DNA of 64,000 bases from Meconema thalassinum. Lineage: Eukaryota > Arthropoda > Insecta > Orthoptera > Tettigoniidae. This document shows positions 21,136 through 33,084 of this stretch, one piece after another (the first letter of the stretch is position 1; every line of letters begins with the position of its first letter). Where the stretch lies: assembly GCA_946902985.2 (NCBI GenBank), contig OX336392.1:19194716-19258715 (forward strand), written 5' to 3'. The notes under the pieces are model-generated. The model was not told the DNA's origin. It ran no database searches and was given only the letters and a program-made list of their open reading frames with translations. A program made the translations under genes and the position numbers.

Positions 21136-22113
21136 CCAGACTCCACTACCATTCCGAATGATGTCACATCTTTAAGAGCGCTTATAGATACCCTTCATCT
21201 TCACGTGCGAGCTTTGAACCAATTAGATCAGCCCACTCAATATTGGGATACTGTGTTAATTCACCTTACAACTTCGAAATTTGATTATGCTAATTTAAAA
21301 GCATGGGGAGTGGAGCTCTCCCACGAGGACGAATATACTTACGATCATCTCATCAGCTTCATAAACAGCCGGTGCCAACTTCTCACCGCACTTTCCTTTC
21401 AGCGCGAAAGTTTTGCATCTGGCTCTTTACGTCACAATACCTCTGCTGCCAAACCTAATACCTCGTCAAATGGATATAATCCCAAATCTTTCGAAAATAA
21501 ACAAACTTGTCCCACTGCCTTTAACAGTCAAGGAGAACTTACTAGAACGTTCAACAATTTTCCACAATGTTTACTTTGCGCCGGGTTTCACGCAGTCTAT
21601 TCCTGTGACGCCTTCCGAGCGCTTTCTGTTGATAACAGGAAGAAGCTTATTTCAAAACATAAATATTGTTTCAATTGCTTGTCTCCAAGTCATACCGCTT
21701 CCAAATGCCCCTCAAAAAGAAGTTGTTTACACTGCCACATGAAACACCACACCTTTTTACATCGCCATGCCACATCGAGGTCATCAGTGCGTGCATCTCT
21801 TAACTCTATTCAAAGCAACCCGGAACAGACAAGCGCGTCTTCCTTCATTCAAAATGCCACGACCTTTCTTAGTGCGCACGTTTTGTTATCCACCGTTCAA
21901 TTTGAAATCCAGGATAAACATGCTACCTGGATTCGAGCAAGGGGTCTTCTCGACTCCGCTGCCACTCATAACTTGGCTTCACGATCATTAATTGAGAAGA
22001 TTGGACTCCCAATCGCACCAACTTCTATTGAAGTGTCTGGGATTAACAGTTCAAAATCTCAAGCCTTGCAGTTCTCAAAATTAAACCTCAGAGACATTTG
22101 CAAAAAACACTAA
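21060..22113 (+). pseudogene. BEL/Pao retrotransposon gag with zinc knuckles and protease start
   Basis: The frame is open from the last minisatellite units (about 21060). It enters gag sequence at about 21148 with TSLRALIDTLHLHVRAL, the second half of the BEL/Pao gag domain. Three Cys/His knuckles follow: CLLCAGFHAVYSC, CFNCLSPSHTASKC and CLHCHMKHH. Then comes the aspartic-protease start ARGLLDSAATHNLASRSLIEKIGL (DSA motif, near 21945). The first half of gag is absent and the array occupies its place. There is no usable ATG; the usual start is lost. Confidence 0.82.
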
Positions 22114-22135
22114 TTTTCAATTAAACTGCCTTGAT

Positions 22136-22552
22136 TTGAATAGCATAGAAGAAGAAACCCCCAGCCATTCTGTCGATATCTCTTACTTAAACATCCCATC
22201 TAGCTTAAGAATTGCGGATCCCCGCTTCAATATAAGAAGTCCTATTGACATTATATTGAACGCCATCGTTTTTTGGCAAAGTTTACGTACTCAAAAGCGT
22301 TTTCTAGCTCGCGGCGTCTTTGCTCATGATACGAAGTTCGGTTGGGTCATAACCGGCCAAATTCAACGTTCCAGTCTTCAACGTAAGTCTCAATGTCACT
22401 TCTTCAACGCTGACTTGAGGCAGCTTGATAAAAAAGAAAATATTAACTTTTCTTGCCCCATCACCTCGGAAGACAAAATTTGTAAACTATTTTCTTGCTC
22501 TAGCAATTTCGTCATCGCTTTACAAGAAGCAGTCTCTCTCACTCTTCTCTGA
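22136..22552 (+). pseudogene. BEL/Pao pol fragment (protease to reverse transcriptase linker)
   Basis: The 138-codon frame includes LRIADPRFNIRSPIDIILNA and then GVFAHDTKFGWVITGQI. This corresponds to the BEL/Pao block that follows the protease, with an ADP-F and a T-FGW-V-G pattern. It is frameshifted relative to the gag frame and ends after a decayed segment. The active-site region of the reverse transcriptase is not visible downstream. Confidence 0.75.
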
Positions 22553-24300
22553 GCAATCATATTTCTTGCTTCTTGTCGTTCTCTATTTCAAGTAATTACT
22601 TACACGCTCTGCTGCGAGCAATCTCCGTTTCACGTAACATTAAGCAACTTATTGCTTCTTATTGGAAAAATTGTCCTGCTTTCCTTCTTTCAACAAGACA
22701 GCCCTTTTCGATTAGCTCTGCTTTATTATTTTCACTCTTAAAAAAGGAGGCCCATGCCGCCCCCTGCCTTGTCGCACCCTTATGGAAGCATTTTGTTTGA
22801 CCCCCTAAAGAACTAGGTTTCCTAACTTCATGCAAAGTCACCTCTAGTGTCGTTATTTGCAACTTCCTAGCGCCTCTTCAAAGTATGGAGACATCCCGCT
22901 TCTTCAATCGTTTTCTCGTAAGCAAACTGCTTATTGCTTTAATGAAAGGACTTTCGCCCACGCTGTTCTATGGGCACTTACTGTTAGTACTTCACGTATA
23001 TTCCTTTTTGCTTCTGCTTAGCTTCAAGGGAAGTTTAAAATCCCATGTTCGACTAATGAGTCAGTCACGTGCTTCATTGTTTACCTATCTACCACTAAGG
23101 TTTTCCTTCTTACGCATTGCGTCGTTTCTCTTTCTTGTTTTGATCTATGTTTTTCAACTTCTTCCAGTGAGTCAATCATTCGAACTTGACTCTAGAATGG
23201 TACTTCCAGTGATTTTAGATCCCAAACGTTCTCATTTTTTCTACTATTACTTGCTTGCGAGCTCCCTCTCTTTGCCGCTCTTTGACAGCTTTCTAACATA
23301 CACACTTCCTAATCAGGATCACTATCATTGCTTAATCCTGAGTTTCTCCTTGAGCCGTTGTGCCTTCTCTTTAGCTACGTAGGAACGTGTTATTACTATT
23401 TTCGTAACTCCAATTTAAATTCCTTAAAAATACTTTCGGGAAGCATTGAAAGCTGGAGTACCTTACTTCAATTTGTAGAAGGAAAAATGGTTTTTCTTTA
23501 ACCCTATCACATAAATGGGCAATTTGGTACCCCTTTAAGAATGTTAGTTCTATGTTTGTGTGGATCTTAGACATAGTCTCAATTTTATTGTTGTTAAATT
23601 TTTTAAAGACTCGGGTGGTATAAATGATTATTTTTACTAGTCATTTTCCTTGCCAAATACCACTCGAATCTTATGCTTGTTTCACTCATTGGTGGACCGG
23701 GCCCCAATACGGTACATTCTTTGAATGTAGGGGAACATGTAATTAACCCCTCGTTGAGAATTTGTCTTCTTCTTAGTCTTTTCCTCGATTTCTCCTCTAA
23801 ACCACCAAAGGATGCATTCTCTTACTTTATTAATTATTCAAATTTACAGTGCCCACGCAGTCATTTCTTGTTTAGTCTGATTACAGTTATTTGGTTAATT
23901 ATGGCATCTCTGTCGCCTCCCACTGTATACACGAAGTTTGTTAGCGCTAATCTGTCGGCGGTCCAACGCTTCCAGCAAATATCAAGATGTTTCATTCCAG
24001 CAGAGACTTTTACAAGAAGCTAACAGAGGTCGTTCTCCGGACTTCATACTTATGCTACCAGCTTCACATGAAGAACGAAGAATTTCAACTATTGAGTGTT
24101 ATTTATTTTGTTTTATGTTTGCCAAACTGTTTCCCCTCTTCTCCCTCTTTCCCCTCTTTCTTCCCCTCTTCAACTTGGCCACTGTCGCCCTACGACACAC
24201 TCTCACTTCGCTTATCAGTCGCACCTGAGTCACATTAAGCGCCAAGTCCGAGCTCTCGCTTCACCTCGTACTTCAAGGAGGAAGTCATCATCGTAAGGAT
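22553..24300 (+). other. heavily decayed BEL/Pao pol remnant
   Basis: Continues from the pol fragment in the same orientation, with T-rich short frames only. Near 23930-24020, traces of KFVSANLSAVQRFQ and then a PANI...LTEV pattern resemble the integrase core of BEL/Pao elements by eye. A hydrophobic 165-codon frame at 22885-23382 is probably an artefact of T-richness. No intact gene is present. Confidence 0.35.
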
Positions 24301-25850
24301 GGCTTGCTAGCCACTATATTCTACAAGAACATCATAACAGGTTTAGTACATCTTCAATCTTCTAAATGGGGCACATTTTGCTTAATTTGTACGAAGACTT
24401 TTAAGTGGCGTATCTAGTTGCCAATTTTCTCCTGCAGGACAGGAATACACACAAATGGGTTTTCTTTTAACAAGTAGCCCCCATCGTGGGACATTTTGGT
24501 TGGTTGAATTCTAACCCTACGTAGGATACCTGTCAGGATCCATTAAACCTCATAATTGTCAGTGTTCTACTGTTCAACATACTTAACTCTCTTGAGCTAT
24601 CGGACATTTTAATGAAGCTATTCGCTTGCTCTAAAGAAAATTATTTGCTGTATTTCATTCACCACTATTTATGGCAAAAGCAACAAACCACGTCGAGGGA
24701 AATTTCATGTCTTGCTACCGTAGATACCTTTAAGGCTTTTCATAAAAAGCCCCACAACGGACGTGTTGGTTTTCTTAAAGAAGCTGTTATCTTGAACTGA
24801 CATGTGGGTTTATACCGAAGATGGACTTTTCCAAGCTCATAGTGCAACAGTTTTATGAAAAGAACAGACTCTAATGGCGAAATACCATTCCTCTTCCTCA
24901 CTTGTTCCATTACACTTTGTCCTACCGCAATTAGATCAACATTTGTCAAAAGTTATCTAACTATACTTTTCCGTGTTTTTTCCACATTCCCTCCACCAAA
25001 CTTTCTTATCCAGTCACTTGGAGAATATTAATTATACTGCTTCATTTTATTTTTGTAATCTTGAAACTCCTAAAAATAGGGTTTCTCCTTTCTTGCATTG
25101 TATCAAATTACGTAAGTCAGCTTAACCCTTTCGCTATCTCATGCAGCTCAATTCCATGTATTTGGATGCTGTTATTTCAATCATCTTTTCACAATCATCC
25201 ACCTTCTATTCTTATTACTGTTTATATTAGTGTAGTCCAGTTTTGTATCTGGCCACGGTGGTTTTTTACCAATTAAATATTAGAAACTTCTTGCATATTT
25301 AGCTTAGCTAATGAGTGCACTTATCAAGCTACTTATGTCAAGCTCCTTTATTATGTTAGTTTTTTATTGTCAAGGTCTCGTCGATTAACAAACCTTGGAC
25401 CTAGCCCCGTGTACTTGCACTGCAATCGATTATAGCTAATCTCATATATTAGCTACTGCCTTGACTTTACATGGCATTTCCTTCTATTCAAGTATGCCTG
25501 TGGTACAGCTTTATCAGTGGCCCGGGTGTTAGCCTACTTTCCAAACATTTGTTTTGCCAATATTAGTCTGTTGTTTAGCTAATGCGATTGCTATCTCCGG
25601 CAGACATATGCCTATTACTAATACCCATACTTTTTCTTAATCATAACTTAGTTATTGCTAGTCACTATCTTTCTAGTCATTTTTTTCTATTGTCATATTT
25701 GAGATCTACTGGTCTAGTTCTCTCGTGAGCTAACCACAGAGAATTTATGTCACTAAAGTGGTCTATTTCAAATATTGTTAATCTTTACTCAGTGGTGCAC
25801 TTTGTTCATTGGCTACGGCAGCCTCCTTCCTTTTAGTATCCACAATTATT
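24301..25850. other. unassigned AT-rich stretch
   Basis: Nothing beyond short shadow frames was recognised. It could be further decayed LTR-element sequence. Confidence 0.5.
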
Positions 25851-27490
25851 ATTAATATACTAGCGGACCCGTGCTAGAAATCTCTCATATTCATAAACCA
25901 CACTTTCCCCAATAGGTTTTGCAAATCGAACACTTCTTACAAAAATTGGATATTTAAAAAATTAGAATGCAATTTGTCACTGATAATGTCATTTGTGTGC
26001 TGAGTGTGCTGACTGTAACACTCACTGGTTATTCGATATTTATGAAATTATACAATTTGAGTACTCATTCCTTTGATTTACTGTTTCTGAATCCATGCAA
26101 AATGATTAACTTTCCAAGTGATATGAGTCGTTATCGTTAATAACGACTCATTTATGCCTTTGTGAAATGATAAAGTCATTATTAACGACTCATTTCTTTA
26201 GTGCCGTGTTGCTAGGCAACCATTTCATGAATATCATCGAACTTTGCACTAATCGATAGTTCAGTTCATTGGCTATTTCGATCTACCTTGCTGAATTATC
26301 AAATTATTTTTTTGCTGTCTAAACAAATCTTGGCATCACTCGTTCGAACGCGCCACACCCACACCGCGCGACAGCTTCACGCAACCTGGCAGTGTGCTAT
26401 TGTTCTACTTGATTAGTTCGTGTTTCAATCAACTAAATTGTGCGATCCAGGTTGTTCTGACGATATTCGCGATATGTCTTCAGTGTTGACAGTGATCTGC
26501 CAGGTGACGAAATACCAGAAGCAGTTTCTTCGAGTGGACAATAATGGGAGAAGCATTTTGTTCTGTTCCCAATAACATTATTAGCCTACTTTCGAATTTT
26601 GCAAAATACGAAAGTAGACTTATGAGATCTACTGGCCCATAGTAAAGGGGAGGAAAAGAAAAACTCCTGCAAGTGACTCGGACTAAAGAATTATGCCCGA
26701 AGAGGAGATGTTCATTGTTTTAGTTTTTTGTACATAACTTTTTGTTCTTTCGTTGTATAATAAATATGCACTCTTAGTCTTTTGTTGCTAACAAAATGAA
26801 AAACAGTTTAGACTTTTACCTTTTGTTTCGTTCTTTTGTAGTTTTGAAGCTACTGCAGTATAAAGTTGAAAAATTGTTTTTTCAAAAGTGAAAATTTGTA
26901 ATTCATCACCCCCAATAAAATGGAATCAAGATATGTATCCAATATTATTACATAATCACATACTCTAGTTTATACTGAAAAAAATTTATGTAATATGATA
27001 TATTTTACTGTCATTTATGTATTTTTATGATTTTTTTTAAAACACTTGTACAAAGACGTTGAAGTCGCTCATCACTTAACAGGCTTTTAGTTATCACTTG
27101 GAGGGTTAAGGAGAGACCTCAGAATGTTAAAATGACATGAAACGGGCGTCACAGTGACCAAAATGTGAAGTGGACAGCATTCATGAAGCGTATCAACAGT
27201 ATCTGCAAATCGCACACTTCTTACATTTTTTAAAAGTATTTTTTTAAAGAAATTATTGATATTTATGGAATTATGGAGCAATTCGTCACTGCCAATGTCT
27301 ATTCTCTTTCATTTGAATGCTCATTGTCACGATCGGTCGCTTGTAAGTGCGGCAGGAGGGATCTATACTACTGAAATAATATATATGATGATATGGTGGG
27401 TTTGTAAACCCCTCTCTTAAGTTGAAAATTTATTATATCGAGAGTACTCTGTCATTTATATCTAGTCAAATTCACTTTTAATTATAACTG
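25851..27490. other. repeat-rich noncoding stretch with hairpin and X-box-like palindrome
   Basis: It starts with a CTAGCGGACCCGTGCTAG border (25860-25877) seen at ends of dispersed insect repeats. A segment at 25925-26000 recurs in diverged form at 27203-27300. A perfect 12-bp inverted repeat lies at 26123-26151 and a palindromic GTTGCTAGGCAAC at 26208-26220. A CpG-bearing stretch follows at 26330-26400. No gene was recognised; short Ser/Asp and Lys/Arg-rich frames at 26470-26690 may be a decayed exon or retrocopy. Confidence 0.4.
26123..26151. repeat. perfect 12-bp inverted repeat (hairpin)
   Basis: ATGAGTCGTTAT and its exact complement flank the loop CGTTA. A further half-copy (TTAACGACTCAT) lies at about 26181-26192. 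Confidence 0.85.
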
Positions 27491-27542
27491 AAACTTCTTC
27501 TTCTTCTTCTTCTTCTTTCGATTCGGCCATCTAAGGACCACG

Positions 27543-28052
27543 TCATTTCAACTGTTTCTTGTTGCATCGAGCTTTAACATCCTCCCAGTACTTTCGCATT
27601 AGTTCTCGATGCTGTTGTTTCCTTTCTGCAGTCCACTTCTTGCCAGTTGGAAGCTTGGGCTTTTCTTGGAAACATCGGTGTGCTGTTAGTTTTTGTTTAA
27701 GTGTGGCACGTTCCCAAATATCGTTGCCTGTAATTCCCACTTCTTGTAAATCTTTGTCCACCTCAAAGAACCAAGCTCCCTTGGTTTTCTTTTTGAGGAA
27801 GTAGGTGAAAATTCTATTTATCAATCGTGCTGGGTTCATTCTTGTTATATGGCAGTAAAAGGCAATTCTCCGTTTCCTCATGGCATCAGTTATTTTTTCC
27901 ACGTGGGTGTAAAGTTCGTGGTTGTGCCGATTCCTATCTTCCCCATTTTTTTTTACCGGACCCAAGATTTGTCTTAGAATTTTTCTTTCTTTCACTTCCA
28001 GCTTCTCTGTTAGTCCCTTGCGATGCATTGCAAGGCACTCTGCAGCATACAA
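27543..28052 (-). pseudogene. RTE-like LINE protein, C-terminal domain
   Basis: A basic 169-codon continuation of the reverse transcriptase in a shifted frame. It contains ERKILRQILGPV and RKRRIAFYCHITRM, the latter being the thumb/C-terminal block of RTE-type proteins (family pattern FYGHIxRM). It ends near the 3' tail. Confidence 0.75.
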
Positions 28053-28084
28053 AGCCTCTGGACGGATGACTGTTTGGAAGTGTC

Positions 28085-28867
28085 TTAACTTGGCATTTGT
28101 TGATATGGATTTCTTGTTGAAATGGCCTTTGTTAGATTATATGCCATTTCCATTTTCCTGATTTGTGACTCGAAAGCTGCCTTCTCAGAGAGATTAGGGT
28201 CTATCCACTCACCCAAATATTTGAACGCTTTCGTTTGCTTGATTTTCCCCTGTACATCCAGCTCTTTTGGCGCTAGCTTGATATTAGTGATGAATTCTGT
28301 TTTTTCAAAGGAGATCTTAAGGCCCGTTTTTGCTGCTTGAATCTGGAGTTCATTAATTTGCGCTGCGGCTGCATCGAGGGAATCTGAAAAAATTGCGAGG
28401 TAATCTGCGAATGCTAGGCAGTCAACCATCAGGTTCTGTTTTTTGTAGCCCAATCTGACTCCATTTACAGACTTGTTAATGTTCATTACTTTTCGCCACT
28501 GCCGGATGACTTTTTCGAGCGCACAGTTGAAGAGCAAAGGAGATAGTCCATCTCCTTGTCTTACACCAGTCTTGATTTCGAAGGGCTCTGAAATTTCTCC
28601 CCTGAATTTCACTTTGGACGCAGTGTTGGTTAAGGTTTTCTGAATGATTGCTCTTGTTTTGTTGTCCAGTTCCAGTTCTTTCAGTATTTCAAATAGGGTG
28701 GGTCGATCGATAGAGTCATAAGCCTGTTTGAAGTCAACGAAGGTCACTACAAACTGTTTGTTTCTAAGCTTCAGATATGAAAGGATAGATTTAAGGTTCA
28801 AAATCTGTTCGGCACATGATCGTCCCTTCCGAAATCCCCCTTGATATTCCCCTAATTGTGGATCCAA
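28085..28867 (-). pseudogene. RTE-like reverse transcriptase core, catalytic site mutated
   Basis: This 260-codon segment contains GEYQGGFRKGRSCAEQI, VTFVDFKQAYDSIDR (first catalytic Asp), GVRQGDGLSPLLFN and CLAFADYLAIFSD. The catalytic doublet should be (F/Y)ADD. Here the second Asp is Tyr (FADY, near 28400), which would abolish polymerisation. The frame also begins after an in-frame stop and shifts at its end. Confidence 0.85.
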
Positions 28868-29770
28868 CTGTTCCTCTGCTCAAGTTTGAAGGGCTTTTGA
28901 AAGGATTTTGTATGTTATTGCAAGGAGGGAGATGCCACGGTAATTGTTCACATTCGTTCTATCACCATTTTTGTGAAGAGGGTGAAGCAGAGCTGATGTC
29001 CAATCAATAGGGAGTTCCTCCTTTTCCCATATCTCACTAATTATTTCTGTTAGTTTATCGATAGCTACGTCGCCAGCATGCTTCCATAATTCGGCGATTA
29101 TTGAATCCTCGTCTGGTGCCTTATTGAAGTGACTGAATGATCTGCATAATTTCTTCTTTGGTTGCTGGTGTAGAGTCCGGGTTTGTATTTGGATTGTCTT
29201 CAAATGAGAATGAGGATCCTGGGCTTTCACAGTTAAGGAGAGACTCAAAATAATTTGCCAGGATAGTGCAGTTGTCCTTGTCATTATAGGCAGTTTTTTC
29301 CCTCAGGATCTTTGAAATGTAGGCTAGGTGGAGTGTATTTAGTGAGATTCTGTCTGAAGGTTCTGTAGAAATCTCGAGTGTTGTTCTTCTTGAAGTCTTG
29401 TGGAATCTTTTCCAATTGACTTTTGTCGTATGCACGTTTTACCCCACGTACCGGTATGGTTTTTGCAGCATGTTTCCTCACTAACAGAAAACTCTCCCAG
29501 TTATCTGAATTCTTCTGAGAACTCCATCTCTGCCATGCTAGTTGTCTCTGCCTTATTGCTGCTTCACATTCGCTGGTCCACCAGAGATGTTTCCTTCTTT
29601 TTGTTAGCGGGACTATCTCTTTAGCTGTTCTCACCATGCCATCTCATAGTTGTTCCCAATTCTGTGGATCCAAATAACTGAAACTATTATTATTAACTTT
29701 TTGAATGCTATCAAAATTGCTCAAACGATTGTACTTTAAACTTTGTAGTGTATTTGTGCTTTTTTAATAC
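28868..29770 (-). pseudogene. RTE-like LINE protein, region before and at start of RT
   Basis: Three frames carry consecutive pieces. First comes YNRLSNFDSIQKV to WEQL, then a TGA near 29645. KEIVPLTKRRKHLWWTSECEAA follows to about 29284, then a frameshift to a Glu-rich linker. The last piece ends DEDSIIAELWKH, NNYRGISLLAITYKILSKAL, with an in-frame TGA near 28880. At least two stops and two frameshifts are therefore visible. Confidence 0.7.
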
Positions 29771-31092
29771 ACACTGAGTCCATCCTATTTACTCTTATGT
29801 TATATTTGTTCTCCCACATCCTTTTCCCATTTTTCACTCTTCATCTTCCCTTTTTGGAAGTGGTTGGGTCTTCTTAACTCTTCCAACCATAGCAATCAGA
29901 CGATGTTTGTGTTTGACTATGTCTATGTTCCATCAACATTGTTGTTGTTGTTGTTATTGTTGTTGTTATTGTTTTAAAGAGGGAACAGAAATCATCTGAC
30001 CCTAGAGAAACTAATTTTAGGTGCCTGGCTATCACTTGACCTGCATGTTTCAATATTAATTTCTGTAGCACTAATAATACCACAGCAATCAGACCTTGTT
30101 AGAGTTCGACTATGTCTCTGTTCCACCATCATTGAGAGACTAAGTTTTGTGGTTAAGACATGAGTCTGCAATGACAAAGTACCAGTTATATTTGTCGTGT
30201 CTGATTCCGCAAACGGTACTGAACATTTAGTAGGCGCCGCTTTTCCGATATTGAACTACCCGTGGTGGCATTTTCATCAGTTTGCATTTCCAGGACATGA
30301 TGATAATTTTTGTTTTAAGGGCCCTAACATCTAGGATATCGGCCCCTAATGTTTGGGTGATCGTGAAGATGAATATGAAACGTAAACTATAACTAAAATT
30401 AACCATTAACTTATGTACTAGAATAAGAAATGGAAAACAAAGGAAATTAAGGCAAATAAAGGACATGAGGAAAAGAAATGCCCTCAACCCTCGAAGAATG
30501 CGGATTGAGGGACTTGGAAGGAAGGAGAGCCATGAAAGGCAGATAGGAAAGTGAAAGAGGAGAGGGTCCGCCCAAGAGGTAATGGATAAAAGGGGGGAAA
30601 ACCAGACCCAGCTCAGGAATCCCTTGGGGTCGCCAACTCCCGAACTCACCAGCTGTGAGCCCCTGAGGGTGTATCCTTGCATTGTTGTGTAATCATTTCT
30701 GTGATACTCATCTTCAGAAGCAGTGTTCCTTCGACATTTGTCGTTACACTCCGTCAGTAAACTCCTCCCTCCTTGTCACCGATGTTTCCGCAGTTGGGTT
30801 GGCATCGTGTGAAGCACGATCACCAATGGCAACTCCATCGTCGTGATCGCCACGTATCTCTTCAGTCTCGTCAGGCCGATGAACCCTGAAATCAATAATT
30901 ATAATTTGTAACAAAGTTCTGTGCGCATCAACCCTTTAGTGGATCTGTGACGGGAGTGGTCCACTGATCTGCTAACATTGACTGTACCCTCTGTCTTACA
31001 TTCTTACGGAAAGGGCACCTATTCAACCTGCTCGATCAGCGATACCATACCATCGTACCAATATAGCTCGTTGGTAATCCGTGGACAAGAGG

Positions 31093-31128
<36 letters not shown>

Positions 31129-31214
31129 GTCAAGAAAGCCGTGGCTTATCGAGTCAAGGTAGATTTTAATGCTTCAATGTTTAAGTTGTTTCGCCATTAG
31201 GTGATTATTTTATA
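29771..31214. other. dispersed-repeat stretch
   Basis: Two similar ~60-bp segments (29884-29941 and 30073-30135, sharing GACTATGTCT and TGTTCCA) bracket a GTT/GTTATT microsatellite (29940-29975). A second repeat at 30280-30680 carries TTTTAAGGGCCCTAACATC and ends GAACTCACCAGCTGTGAGCC, probably a dispersed element. No gene was recognised. Confidence 0.45.
31092..31128. repeat. (AAT)n microsatellite
   Basis: About twelve AAT units in a row, next to the hAT insertion. Confidence 0.95.
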
Positions 31215-31222
31215 GTTTAGAT

Positions 31223-33076
31223 CAGGGATGGCCAACTAGTGGCTCAGGGGCCACTTGCGGACCGTGACCTGGTTTTATGCGGCCCCAGACGAATTTTAAA
31301 AACATTAGATTAGATTATTGATTTATTAATAAATATAAAGCATAACAATATAGGTTGGTATATAGAATATAGGTTGAACTTGGCTCAGTGGACAGGCAAA
31401 GACGCCATCTGCGAAGCTTGCTTTGCACATCCTCGTCCTCCGTTCTGTCAACGTTAACCTATCAGTGCCTTACAGCTTCATTTTGTTTGGAAGTGATGCA
31501 GATTATTGTACAATCAAAAACGGAAAGTGTCAGAAGGAAACAGAATGTTTCAAGACAAGTGGGTAACAGAGTAGCCTACCTTTTTGTAAATAACAAGGAC
31601 AATAAACCTGTTTGCTTGTACTGTCTGTGCAAAACGAATATAACCTCAATCGTCATTATACTCAGCACCTTGCTGCCAATAGGCGTACTATTGTATCTGA
31701 TTTGAAAAAAAAAATGTTAGTGCTCGGAAAAGCTTTTTAATACCAATATCTTTGCAAAAACACTCACTCTTAGCTTCGTATATTGTGAGTGTAGAAATAG
31801 CTAAGGTTAAAAAGCCATTTTCTGATGGTGAGTTTGTTAAGAAATGCTGTATAGAAATGGCTCGAGCCTTTAGTGATGGAAAAACTCTCTAATGACTTCA
31901 AACACGTTTCACTTTCGAAGCAGACTGTCACTAGGAGGGTTGAAGAAATAAGTAACCATGTATCAAATAAATTAAGTAGTATTATTTCAGATGCTGCTCT
32001 GGCCTTGGATGAATCCACTGATATAACAGATACTGCTTAGTTGTTAATTTTTATCAGAACCGTGGACAACGATTTTACAATCAATGAAGAGTTGTTGACA
32101 TTAGAGTCTCTGCATGGTACTACCAGATGTCAAGACATTTTTGTTGCAGTTATGAAAGTACTGAACAGCCGTGGGGGAACAAATAACCTGTCGGCTATTG
32201 TAACAGCTATGTTTGGCTCTCAGGTGGGCCTAGTTGGCTTTCTGAGAAAGGCTGGAATCAACTGTCCAGCATTGCATTGTATTATACACCGTGAAGCCCT
32301 GTGCGGAAAAATTCTGAAAATGGAAGATAGCCTACTATGAAAACTGTTATGAAATGTGTAAATATGATTAGAACCATAGAAAATTCATGGCTTTTTTTTT
32401 ACAGATCTAGAGACAGAGTATGGTGATTTAACACTATTAATGGAGGTGCCTGATTAAGCGAGGTAAACTGCTTAAAACGATTCTTTAATTTGAGAAAAGA
32501 GGTAACTGAGTTCCTCAATGTACATGTCAAAACACCTAGCTCCTTGGAAATGCATGTAAAGCTTTTCGATTCACTTTTTTTTGTTCAGTATGGCCTTTAT
32601 AACAGACTTAAGTCACCACATGAATGAACTAAACTTGAAATAACAGGGTCCAAATCAAACCATACCTCAGTTAGTTGGGCACTTAGACGGATTTGTAAGC
32701 CGACTTAAGATTTTCCAATCGAGCTTTAAAAAAGCCAATCATGCAAATATCATGGAAGAAATCCCAACCAGTGATTTCAGTTTTTGCATACCTATTTCAG
32801 ATAAGCTTCTTGAGTCGTTCAATGAACGGCTTTGGGATTTTAATGAAATACGGCCGCAACTTCTCTTATTTAACAACCCCATGTCTTGTGATATTTCACA
32901 GCAAGATGACAACATTCAATTAGAGCTCTGTGACTTGCAAAGTGACCCATTTTCTCAGACAAGGTCGGAAACTGGTACGTTTTGCCTACATTTGGCTCAT
33001 TGATGTATGTGCGGCCCTCATCATCACTGGAAGATATTGAAGTGGCCCTTTAGGGTTAAGAAGTTGGCCATCCCTG
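31223..33076 (+). mobile_element. hAT-superfamily DNA transposon, inactive
   Basis: 1854 bp with terminal inverted repeats CAGGGATGGCCAACT (31223-31237) and its complement (33062-33076). The flanking 8-bp target duplication GTTTAGAT (31215-31222 and 33077-33084) is exact. The 8-bp duplication and CAGGG ends define hAT. The encoded transposase is broken. Confidence 0.95.
31495..32995 (+). pseudogene. hAT transposase remnant (ZBED/GTF2IRD2-like)
   Basis: Pieces in different frames follow the order of hAT transposases of the GTF2IRD2/ZBED-like group. A zinc-finger region has KPVCLYCLCKTN (near 31600). A central region has RRVEEISNHVSNKL and ALDESTDITDTA (near 31950-32035; the family pattern is DESTD with the catalytic Asp). 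A longer frame at 32041-32340 ends with ALHCIIHREALCGK. The C-terminal region near 32750-32990 has FSFCIPISDKLLESFNERLWDF. At least five stops or frameshifts separate them. Confidence 0.8.
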
Positions 33077-33084
33077 GTTTAGAT

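Larger units (their letters stand above)
27493..29770 (-). mobile_element. RTE-like LINE, 5'-truncated and decayed
   Basis: A minus-strand LINE with an interrupted reverse transcriptase and C-terminal region. It ends in a (GAA)n tail at 27493-27517, which is typical of RTE-type 3' ends. No endonuclease domain is found upstream of 29770, so it is 5'-truncated. Clade assignment is by motif style (NNYRGISLL, GVRQGDGLSPLLFN) and is inference. Confidence 0.75.

Noticed and set aside
22885..23382. 165-codon hydrophobic frame as a membrane protein
   Set aside because: The DNA is T-rich, so Phe/Leu/Ser frames arise by chance, and it lies inside decayed BEL/Pao sequence.
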